DNA of 64,000 nucleotides from Patescibacteria group bacterium (GTDB lineage: Bacteria; Patescibacteriota; Gracilibacteria; UBA1369), in the NCBI GenBank assembly GCA_963169655.1, contig CAUJCM010000004.1, positions 229,239 to 293,238 on the forward strand, given 5' to 3'. Both the position numbers and the translations under genes were made by a program. This document shows, piece after piece, positions 24,559 to 31,875 of this stretch (positions within the stretch are counted from its first letter, which is position 1; each line of letters begins with the position of its first letter). Below the pieces are notes generated by a model. It searched no databases. It was not told the origin of the DNA and saw only the letters and a list, made by a program, of their open reading frames with translations.

Positions 24559-25731
24559 ATGCTAGATAAAATAGAAAACACTTATAAATCAGATAAACTT
24601 ATAGAAAAACTTAATGTAAGACTGGGGTTTAATTTATTTCATTTTCTAAATGTAAAACCTGAACCTGAATATAGTAATTATAGTGCTGTATTTATGAGTG
24701 CAATGCAAAAGCCTTTAATTTGGCTCTATAAAGGTATTACCCCCGAAAATATTTCTTCCTCAATATCTACTGGTTTTTGTATACGATCTGAAAAAGGGTT
24801 TACTAACGCAGGTTCTAGTAATAGACATTTAAAATGTTTTGAAATGCTAACTATAGCTGGACAAATGCATGAAGAGCAAATGTTAGCCTTAATTGTCCAA
24901 CTTTTAAAAGATAATATGCCAAATAATGTTAATATAATAGCACATGTATACCCTAATGATAGAATTGCTCAAAACTTTTTTATGAAACATAACATTTCAT
25001 TTATATTAAAAGATGAATGTTATTTTAAAGAACCTGATAAAACTGATCGGGAGGGACATCGAGTTGAATTAAACTTGATGGTTCAAAATGTAGAGGAAGA
25101 AATTTGTTGGGAGATTTTTAACTGTGTTTTTATAACAGCTACCAATTATGGGGAAAATAAGCTTAATCTTCCTTTGGTTGAAGCCTCAGGGAGTCTAGAA
25201 AGATTCTTAGTTTTCTCAGAAGGAAAAGATCATGTTCTTAAAACAAGTAGATTTGATATAGATTCTGTTACTGCAATTTTACAAAATGTAAATATTAACG
25301 TTATATATAAATTCACCGATCTTTTAAGAACGGTTATTATCTTAAGTCAAAGTGGTTACAATTTAGGCCAGAGTATAAGAAAATCTGATAAGTTGCAAAT
25401 ACTTTACACTACCGCTTGTAATGAATTTATGCTGCATTGTCTGATAAATAATATCTCCTTTGAGATAATCATAAACTTGATACAAAGAGATTTTGAATTA
25501 ATAAAAAGTTTTGGTTATGATTGTGAAGAAATTGGACTTCAAAGATTGATTCTAGAGTTGGCAGAAATATTTCAAAAGTTAAATAAAAAAATTGAAAATA
25601 TTAAAAACTATATTAGATCTAATGTTGCTAAACTTGGCACAAACAAATCCATAGAAAGAGCTCTTAGACTTCATGATGGAGATGCAAAAAGACTGCTACC
25701 TATTATAGAAAAATTAAATAAAGATATATAG
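24559..25731 (+). CDS. Alanyl-tRNA synthetase catalytic-core paralog without editing domain
   Basis: A 390-residue class II synthetase-like protein. Against AlaRS I can line up SAVFMSAMQK with the LLFTNAGM strand (42-51), FCIR with QRCVR (73-76), RHLKCFEML (89-97) with motif 2 RHHTFFEML, AHVYPND with VTVYESD (128-134), WEIFNCVF (184-191) with EIWNIVF, and VEASGSLER (207-215) with motif 3 VDTGMGLER. Spacings between these landmarks are within a few residues of E. coli AlaRS. The ATP-contacting arginines of motifs 2 and 3 are kept. The GGKHNDL and GPCGPC loops are replaced and the substrate-contacting Asp is Glu208. Helical middle-domain sequence follows; editing and C-Ala domains are absent. 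It probably activates an amino acid for something other than ordinary tRNA-Ala charging. Confidence 0.7.
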   Translation: MLDKIENTYKSDKLIEKLNVRLGFNLFHFLNVKPEPEYSNYSAVFMSAMQKPLIWLYKGITPENISSSISTGFCIRSEKGFTNAGSSNRHLKCFEMLTIAGQMHEEQMLALIVQLLKDNMPNNVNIIAHVYPNDRIAQNFFMKHNISFILKDECYFKEPDKTDREGHRVELNLMVQNVEEEICWEIFNCVFITATNYGENKLNLPLVEASGSLERFLVFSEGKDHVLKTSRFDIDSVTAILQNVNINVIYKFTDLLRTVIILSQSGYNLGQSIRKSDKLQILYTTACNEFMLHCLINNISFEIIINLIQRDFELIKSFGYDCEEIGLQRLILELAEIFQKLNKKIENIKNYIRSNVAKLGTNKSIERALRLHDGDAKRLLPIIEKLNKDI

Positions 25732-26292
25732 ATTTAATAATACTATTAGGATATACTTTGGTATTAAAATATAAAAAAAACAAGTCCAATACAATATTTG
25801 ATAAATGAAGAAGGAGACATATATTTAAACAACTGTCTTTATGTTTCTAACGATGAAGAAAGATTGGAGTGTTAATTAATAAAAGTTTTTAAAATTATTA
25901 ACTATATCTTCAAGAGAGTTTATGAATAATATGTTTTTAATAATTTATATTTATATGGTCTAAAATAATCCAAAATACTTAATTGTAATATTAAAAGAAT
26001 GAGATATATTAAAATTTTTAATAGATAAACTTAAAAAATTAATATAATATTTGGATAATTATTATTTTAAAATATTATTGGTATTAAGTGTAAGAAAAAT
26101 AGCTTAATAATTCTAGAGGGCCTTATAATTAGAAATGAAAAAAGTGTCTATTTTAAATTTATTAAATTAGTTTTATTAAGGTTAACATTTAATCAACTTT
26201 TAAAAAGTTTGATAATTTCATTTAACAAGTAATCTGTTTAAATATGGCTTCTTTAATGATATCTTCTGTTCATATTAATTAAATCAAAATTT
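25732..26292. other. 561-base gene-free stretch, possible decayed gene
   Basis: The stretch is extremely AT-rich and has stops in all frames. The only protein-like piece is an open frame at 25768-25875 reading SPIQYLINEEGDIYLNNC and more, which lacks a start codon and follows an A8 run; it may be the tail of a decayed gene. I see no tRNA, terminator of note or repeat family here. Confidence 0.4.
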
Positions 26293-26919
26293 ATGGAACT
26301 TTTACTCACATCTTCAGGTATTTATGATCAAAGTATTTTTAGTTTCATTAAGAAAAGACTTGCTATGCTGATAAACCCAAGGATTGCTGTTTTACATACG
26401 ATTAGGAAGCCAACTGATAAAGTATGGCTTGCTGAACATGAAAAAGAGTTAAGCCCTTTGGGTTTAGCTTATGATTTTATTAATATATCTGAAAATCAAG
26501 ATCTTTCTGATAAAAACTTTTATGATGTATATTATGTTGTTGGTGGAAACACATTTTATATTTTAGATAGACTCAAGAAAACTGGACTTTTTGATATTAT
26601 TAAAAAATCTATTAATCAAGGAAAATTATATATAGGTTTGAGTGCAGGCAGTATTATTGCTGGTCCTGACATAAAAATTGCTGGCTATGGTTGTAATGCA
26701 GATAAAAATGATATTGGACTTAAAGATTTTTCAGCTCTCGGTGTAGTTGAATTTAATATTTATCCACATTATCAAATTGATGATGAAAAATTTGTAAAAG
26801 AATTTTATAAAGATCAAAATAAGCCTGTTATAACTTTAGCTGATAAACAAGCATTAATAGTAAGTAATGGTAAGCTACAATTAGTAGGAAATGGACAAAG
26901 TTTTAAAATTGGGTTTTAA
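26293..26919 (+). CDS. Peptidase E-like serine peptidase (family S51)
   Basis: A 208-residue protein of the S51 family, a class-I-glutamine-amidotransferase-like fold. The nucleophile elbow GLSAGSIIAG (Ser near residue 118) is clear, preceded by YYVVGGNTFYILDRL, which is the conserved GG-N-T-F motif. The His candidate is in FNIYPHYQ. PepE releases Asp-Xaa dipeptides in the cytosol; other S51 members are cyanophycinases. There is no signal peptide. The 3' end overlaps a convergent truncated phosphatase gene by 17 bases. Length is close to E. coli PepE (229). Confidence 0.85.
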   Translation: MELLLTSSGIYDQSIFSFIKKRLAMLINPRIAVLHTIRKPTDKVWLAEHEKELSPLGLAYDFINISENQDLSDKNFYDVYYVVGGNTFYILDRLKKTGLFDIIKKSINQGKLYIGLSAGSIIAGPDIKIAGYGCNADKNDIGLKDFSALGVVEFNIYPHYQIDDEKFVKEFYKDQNKPVITLADKQALIVSNGKLQLVGNGQSFKIGF

Positions 26920-27292
26920 AAAAAATTTTAACTTCTTGAAAACTTTTGCCATTAAGATGTTTTCTATTTTCTAAAGTTTTAGACTCATATGTTATCCAAT
27001 TGACTTCACTTTCTTTTTTACCTTCTATATCTCCAGCACTTCTTTCTCTAACTAATTTTTCTATTTCAATAGGAATATTTAATTTTTGAGAAATGATTTT
27101 AGCGGTTTGATATGCTCTATTAAGATCACTAGTAATTATTTTAGAGATAAAAATATTATTATTATTAAAAAAATTAGCAATTTTTTGTGAATATTTTATG
27201 CCATTATCATTTAATTCTCCCCCGATAGAACCTAAAATGATATTTTCTACACTTTCTTTAGTTTCTCCATGTCTAATTAAATAGATTTTCAT
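26903..27292 (-). pseudogene. Histidine phosphatase, C-terminally truncated
   Basis: A 129-residue protein beginning IYLIRHGETKESVEN, the RHG motif of the phosphoglycerate-mutase-like phosphatases (nucleophile His8), with SDLNRAYQTAKIISQKL and LVRERSAGDIEGKKESEVN, the acid-site region. Full-length members have about 200 residues and a second catalytic His in a late V-x-x-H-G motif; here the chain stops right before that region, at the point where it runs into the convergent peptidase E gene. It is therefore probably inactive, or a fragment created by a past deletion. The N-terminal half is intact and well conserved. Confidence 0.65.
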
Positions 27293-27414
27293 TGTGGACT
27301 AATGAGTTTTACTAATTTTGATCTTATAGCATCTTTAATGGCATTGCTATGAGAATAATTTTTTTCATCATTATTTATCTTAATTGTCTAATAAACTCTC
27401 AATTATAAAGATTT

Positions 27415-27460
27415 AAAATAGCTATTTCTAAGTTAACTAAATCTTATTGATAGCTATTTT
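27415..27460. other. 11-bp inverted repeat in intergenic region
   Basis: AAAATAGCTAT (27415-27425) is the exact inverse complement of ATAGCTATTTT (27450-27460), separated by 24 bases. On the plus strand it is followed by CTTTTAAAA, so it could be a weak terminator; it could also be an operator for the transporter gene downstream. The gene-free stretch is 27293-27560. Confidence 0.45.
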
Positions 27461-27509
27461 CTTTTAAAATAATAAAACTTTTTCTTAAATAAACAGTTCC
27501 CCCTCCCTC

Positions 27510-27538
27510 TCGACTAAACTCCAGTTTTATTGTATAAT
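27510..27538 (+). promoter_or_regulatory. Promoter of the half-MFS gene
   Basis: TCGACT (27510-27515), a 17-base spacer and TATAAT (27533-27538) lie 22 bases before the ATG at 27561. The unusually C-rich run CCCCCTCCCTCTC lies just upstream of the -35 box. Confidence 0.55.
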
Positions 27539-27560
27539 TTAAAGATTAATTTATTTCTAA

Positions 27561-28184
27561 ATGTCTTTAAAAGGTATCAATAAAACTATTATTGCTTTGA
27601 TTTTATCAGACTGTTTTATGCTAACAGGTTTTGGTTTGATATCCCCAATTTTTGCTATTTATATCAATAACCATATTGATGGTGGGAGTATTTTTATGGC
27701 TGGGATGGCAAGTACAATTTTTTGGATAGTTCGTAGTATGGTGCAATTACCTTTGTCTGTCCATGTCGACAATTTCCCAAATCGTACAGGGCTACTTTTA
27801 ACTGGAGTATTTTTGACAGTGCTTGTTCCTTTTTTATATATGTTTGCTCATAATATTTGGATGATCTTTTTTGCTCAAATTATTTATGGTGTTGGAAATG
27901 GTCTCTCTTACCCAACTTGGGTTGGAATATGGACTGATCATTTAGATAAAGGAAGAGAAACGTTTGAATGGAGTGTTTATTCCACGACGGTTGGGCTTGG
28001 TACTGCAATTTCTGCAACGATTGGTGCTGCTATCGCTGATTTTATTGGATTTTACTATACTTTTATGTTGGTAACATTCTTATCAATCTTGGGACTTTTA
28101 ATTCTTTTCTTCCATACCCAGAGATTTAAACCTCAGAAAAAATTTAATATCAACTTAAACAATTCCTTTACTAAAAAAGATTAA
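27561..28184 (+). CDS. Half-length MFS transporter (six membrane segments)
   Basis: A 207-residue membrane protein with six hydrophobic segments (about residues 10-34, 42-68, 77-96, 98-122, 144-165, 167-190). The sequence matches the N-terminal half of an MFS permease: LTGFGLISPIFAIYI in helix 1, DNFPNRTGLLLTG in the loop 2-3 position where MFS proteins carry G-x-x-x-D-R-x-G-R, and a helix 4-5 YGVGNGLSYPTWVGIW. A standard MFS has 12 helices and about 400 residues; this one ends with a basic tail after helix 6 and a proper stop, with the next gene 40 bases on. It may work as a dimer or be a remnant. Confidence 0.75.
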   Translation: MSLKGINKTIIALILSDCFMLTGFGLISPIFAIYINNHIDGGSIFMAGMASTIFWIVRSMVQLPLSVHVDNFPNRTGLLLTGVFLTVLVPFLYMFAHNIWMIFFAQIIYGVGNGLSYPTWVGIWTDHLDKGRETFEWSVYSTTVGLGTAISATIGAAIADFIGFYYTFMLVTFLSILGLLILFFHTQRFKPQKKFNINLNNSFTKKD

Positions 28185-28223
28185 AAGACTAATCTTGTCT
28201 TAATAATTTTTTAGTAATTTTTT

Positions 28224-28796
28224 ATGTCAAAAATACAAATTATTTTAGGTAGTACAAGACAAAATCGTCTTAGTGAAAAAGTTGGTAAATGGTTACTAAA
28301 ACTTTTAAATGAAAAAGAAAATATAGAAGCTGAAATCTTAGATTTAAGAGAATATCCTTTACCTTTCTATAATGAACCAGCTCCTGCTGCAGCATTAAAT
28401 AGAAATTATTCAAATCCAGAAGTTCAAAAATGGTCACAAAAAGTTATGGAAGGAGATGGCTATATTATTATTTCTCCTGAGTATAATCATAGTTTTCCTG
28501 CAGTACTTAAAAATGCTTTAGACTCTTTATATTCTGAGTGGAATCATAAACCTGTTGGAATTGTTTCTTATGGAGGAGTTGGAGGAGCTAGATCAATTGA
28601 ACATTTAAGAGGAGTATTGAGTGTTTTAGATATGATAGCTCTTTCAAAACATTTAACTATATTTAACGCCCATCAAATTTTTGAAAATGATCAGCCTCAA
28701 ATAGATGAGAAATTAGCTCAATTTGCAGACACTTTAATTAAAGATTTGATAGATTATACTGAATTATTTAAAGAATTTAGAGCTAAAAGATCATAA
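28224..28796 (+). CDS. NAD(P)H-dependent FMN reductase
   Basis: A 190-residue flavodoxin-like reductase of the FMN_red family. The phosphate loop is IILGSTRQNRLSEKVG (6-21), and the second flavin loop ISPEYNHSFPAVLKNALDSL (about 93-112) is canonical, followed by VGIVSYGGVGGARSIEHLR. It reduces FMN or quinone-like substrates with NAD(P)H in the cytosol. It follows the half-MFS gene by 40 bases, so they may be cotranscribed, but no pathway is evident from this. Length is typical for the family (180-200). Confidence 0.9.
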   Translation: MSKIQIILGSTRQNRLSEKVGKWLLKLLNEKENIEAEILDLREYPLPFYNEPAPAAALNRNYSNPEVQKWSQKVMEGDGYIIISPEYNHSFPAVLKNALDSLYSEWNHKPVGIVSYGGVGGARSIEHLRGVLSVLDMIALSKHLTIFNAHQIFENDQPQIDEKLAQFADTLIKDLIDYTELFKEFRAKRS

Positions 28797-28875
28797 ATAT
28801 TTAAGAGCTTAGTTTTAATTATCAAGATTATTTGCTAGAATAAGTTTAATTAAACAAAAATAAAAGCTAATAAAT

Positions 28876-31416
28876 ATGTATGTAAATAAGACATTAAATG
28901 AATGGTCTGTTTTAAAAACTAAAACTGTACTTAAGTATTTGAAATCATCTTTATCTGGTTTAAGTGATAAAGAATTTGAAATAAGATTAAAAAAATATGG
29001 CAAGAACATTTTAGTAGAAGAAAGAAAAACTCATTGGATTTTTGATTTATTAGTACACTTTAATAATCCCTTAGTTTTGGTCTTGGTTGGTGCTGCTATT
29101 ATTTCAGCCATTTTTGGAGAGCAAATTAATGCTTTAATCATTTTAATAATTATTATATTTAGTACTTTACTGAATTTTTTCCAAGAAAGAAAAGCTGGTA
29201 ATGCTGCAAGAAAATTAAAGGAAGGTTTAAAAACTACTGTAACTGTTATTAGAAATCATAAAAAAAAGGAAGTAAAAATTGAAAATATTGTACCTGGGGA
29301 TATTATTTTTTTAAGCGCTGGAGATTTAGTTCCAGCAGATGCTTTAGTAATTGAAGCAAAAGACTTTTTTATAAATCAATCTGCTTTAACAGGTGAATCT
29401 TTCCCTGTTGAAAAGACATATTTAACTTCCAGAACTTTAAATAAAACTCTAACCGAACTTGATAATATAGTATTTTCTGGGACAAATGTTGAAACTGGAA
29501 CTGCAAAGGTAATTGCTCTTAAAACTGATGCTCATACTGAAATTGGTAAGATTGCTCAAACTCTCAAAAAACCAGAACAACAAACTAGTTTTACTTTAGG
29601 GGTAAATAACTTTAGCCATTTAATAATGAGGACTACTTTAATAGTAGTTTTCTTAGTATTTTTTATAAATATAGTTCTTAAAAGAGATGTTTTTGATTCA
29701 TTTCTCTTTGCAATTGCAATTGCGGTTGGGCTAACTCCTGAATTACTACCTATGATTCTTTCTGTGACAATGGGAAGAGGATCTTTGGAAATGGCAAAAA
29801 GAGGTGTAATTGTAAAAAAACTTTCATCTATTCCTAGTTTTGGAAGTATGGATATTTTATGTACAGACAAAACAGGAACTTTAACCAAAGATCATATTGA
29901 ATTAATTCAATATAATGATGTTCACGGCAATAAATCTGAAGAAGTACTTTTATATGCCTATCTAAACAGTATTCATCAAACAGGAATTGTGAATCCAATG
30001 GATAATGCCGTGAGAAATTATAAAAAACTAAATACTAAAGGTTTTAAAAAGATAGATGAGATTCCTTTTGATTTCATGAGAAAAAGAATGTCAGTGATAA
30101 TTGAAAAACAAAATAAAAGAACTTTAGTTTGTAAAGGTGCGCCTGAAGAGGTATTTAAAGTTTGTAAAAGTGTAATTCATGGTGGAGATAATCTTAAATT
30201 TGATGATAAAAAGAAACTTGAAGCAATTGAATTGTATGAAGAATTAAGTAGAGATGGATATAGAGTTTTGGCTATTGCTATTAAAGATATTAAATCTCAA
30301 CATAGAATTTATCCTGTTTCTGAAGAAAAAGATTTAACCTTAATAGGATTTATTTCTTTTTTAGATCCACCAAAAGAAAGTGTTAAGAAAGTTGTAAAAG
30401 AACTAGATCAAGCTGGTATACAAATAAAAATTATTACTGGAGACAATGAATTTGTCACAAAGAAAATTTGTGAAAAATTAGGTATTAAGGTTGAAGGGAT
30501 TCTACTTAGTTCACAAATAGATGGATTAACAGATGATGCTTTAAAAATTGCTGCTCATAATAATACTATCTTTGCTCGTTTTTCACCTGATGAAAAAAAT
30601 AGGATTATAAGGGCTTTGCAGTCTGGAGGTCATACTGTTGGTTATATGGGTGATGGAATTAATGATGCTCCATCACTTAAAACTGCTGATATTGGAATTT
30701 CTGTAAATAATGCAGTGGATGTAGCAAAAGAGTCTGCAGATATGGTATTAACTCAAAAAGATTTACGGGTTTTGTATCATGGTGTTTTGGAAGGTAGAAA
30801 GACTTTTGGTAATTCGATGAAATATATCATGATGGGAATTAGTTCTAATTTTGGTAATATGTTTAGTGTGATTGGAGCTGTTCTTTATCTCCCCTATTTG
30901 CCAATGTTGCCTCTACAAATACTTTTAAATAATTTACTGTATGATATTTCTCAAATAACAATTCCCACAGATAAAGTAGACCAAGAATATATCGAAAGAC
31001 CAAGGAAATGGGATATGCCATTTGTACAAAAATTTATGGTAGTATTTGGTTTGATTAGTTCTGCTTTTGATTTTTTAACTTTTTTTGTGCTTTATCAAGT
31101 TTTTTCTCTACAAGAAGGTGCTTTTCAAACTGGATGGTTTATTGAATCTCTGGCAACACAGACTTTAATTATCCATTTCATAAGAACAAAAAAAATTCCA
31201 TTTTTGCAAAGTAATGCCTCAAAGGGTCTGACAATTTCAACTATTTTGATTGTTCTAATAGGTTGGTTAATTCCATTTAGTCCAATTGCACATATATTTG
31301 GTTTTGTACCACTTTCAAAACAAATACTCTTGGCAATTGCAGGTATAATCTTGCTTTATTTAATTACAATTGAATTTGCTAAAAGAATATTTTATTTAAA
31401 AGTTAAAGAAGCTTAA
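28876..31416 (+). CDS. Magnesium-type P-type ATPase (MgtA/MgtB family)
   Basis: An 846-residue P3B-type ATPase. Motifs in order: N-terminal cation ATPase domain; TGES (in ALTGESFPVEK, about 171-178); AIAVGLTPELLPMIL in membrane helix 4, which is specific to MgtA-like pumps; phosphorylated Asp331 in CTDKTGTLT; KGAPEEV in the nucleotide domain; ITGDN; and GDGINDAPSLKTADIGISV. About ten membrane helices. It would import Mg2+ into the cytosol. MgtA is usually near 900 residues, so it is nearly full length. I see no leader resembling an mgtA riboswitch in the 79 bases upstream. It overlaps the next convergent gene by four bases. Confidence 0.9.
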   Translation: MYVNKTLNEWSVLKTKTVLKYLKSSLSGLSDKEFEIRLKKYGKNILVEERKTHWIFDLLVHFNNPLVLVLVGAAIISAIFGEQINALIILIIIIFSTLLNFFQERKAGNAARKLKEGLKTTVTVIRNHKKKEVKIENIVPGDIIFLSAGDLVPADALVIEAKDFFINQSALTGESFPVEKTYLTSRTLNKTLTELDNIVFSGTNVETGTAKVIALKTDAHTEIGKIAQTLKKPEQQTSFTLGVNNFSHLIMRTTLIVVFLVFFINIVLKRDVFDSFLFAIAIAVGLTPELLPMILSVTMGRGSLEMAKRGVIVKKLSSIPSFGSMDILCTDKTGTLTKDHIELIQYNDVHGNKSEEVLLYAYLNSIHQTGIVNPMDNAVRNYKKLNTKGFKKIDEIPFDFMRKRMSVIIEKQNKRTLVCKGAPEEVFKVCKSVIHGGDNLKFDDKKKLEAIELYEELSRDGYRVLAIAIKDIKSQHRIYPVSEEKDLTLIGFISFLDPPKESVKKVVKELDQAGIQIKIITGDNEFVTKKICEKLGIKVEGILLSSQIDGLTDDALKIAAHNNTIFARFSPDEKNRIIRALQSGGHTVGYMGDGINDAPSLKTADIGISVNNAVDVAKESADMVLTQKDLRVLYHGVLEGRKTFGNSMKYIMMGISSNFGNMFSVIGAVLYLPYLPMLPLQILLNNLLYDISQITIPTDKVDQEYIERPRKWDMPFVQKFMVVFGLISSAFDFLTFFVLYQVFSLQEGAFQTGWFIESLATQTLIIHFIRTKKIPFLQSNASKGLTISTILIVLIGWLIPFSPIAHIFGFVPLSKQILLAIAGIILLYLITIEFAKRIFYLKVKEA

Positions 31417-31871
31417 ATTTCTTCATCAAACCAGTTAGTTCTGTAAGTTTCCAGAATATCTCTCGAATTGTTAAAAGTATAGTGATGAGCGATTGGAAAG
31501 CCATTTTCAGAGCTATTACTTACTGCAAGGGTGTTTCCAATATAAAAGCCAATATGTAAATGATTATAAGATTTATCTTTGGGAATATCCCAAATAATAA
31601 TATCCCCTATTTCAAGATTTTGATTATTATTTTTTTGCCAATTGTATTTTTGTAAAGCTTTGATGGTTCCTTCTACTGTAGCATGTCTACCATCAATTTT
31701 TTTAAATTGAGAAAGTATTGATGTTACAAAAATTGCACAACTTAGATTTCCATTTTCCATAACATCAATTTTTTGCCCTTGATCATCTAAAATATATAAA
31801 TTGCGAAACATATTAGTCCCACAAGAGTTTTTGATTGTAGTTAAATAATTTTCAAAATTAAGTCTTTTCAT
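31413..31871 (-). CDS. NlpC/P60- or CHAP-like cysteine peptidase-fold protein
   Basis: A 152-residue protein with Cys45 in GNLSCAIFVTSIL, GDIIIWD at 89-95, and His104/His106 in NHLHIGFYIGN, the Cys-His arrangement and GD-x-x-x-W spacer of NlpC/P60 and CHAP amidases. There is no signal peptide or wall-binding domain, which is unusual, since these enzymes normally act on exported peptidoglycan. It starts five bases after gltX and is probably cotranscribed with it. It may act on a cytosolic substrate, on imported muropeptides, or leave the cell by another route. The family call is from motif order only. Confidence 0.6.
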   Translation of the reverse strand: MKRLNFENYLTTIKNSCGTNMFRNLYILDDQGQKIDVMENGNLSCAIFVTSILSQFKKIDGRHATVEGTIKALQKYNWQKNNNQNLEIGDIIIWDIPKDKSYNHLHIGFYIGNTLAVSNSSENGFPIAHHYTFNNSRDILETYRTNWFDEEI

Positions 31872-31875
31872 TAAA

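Noticed and set aside
25768..25875. Open frame encoding an acidic 35-residue piece
   Set aside because: No start codon or promoter, follows a homopolymer run; at most the tail of a decayed gene.
28797..28875. Mg2+ riboswitch before the P-type ATPase gene
   Set aside because: Only 79 AT-rich bases are available and no M-box or mgtA-leader-like structure is visible.
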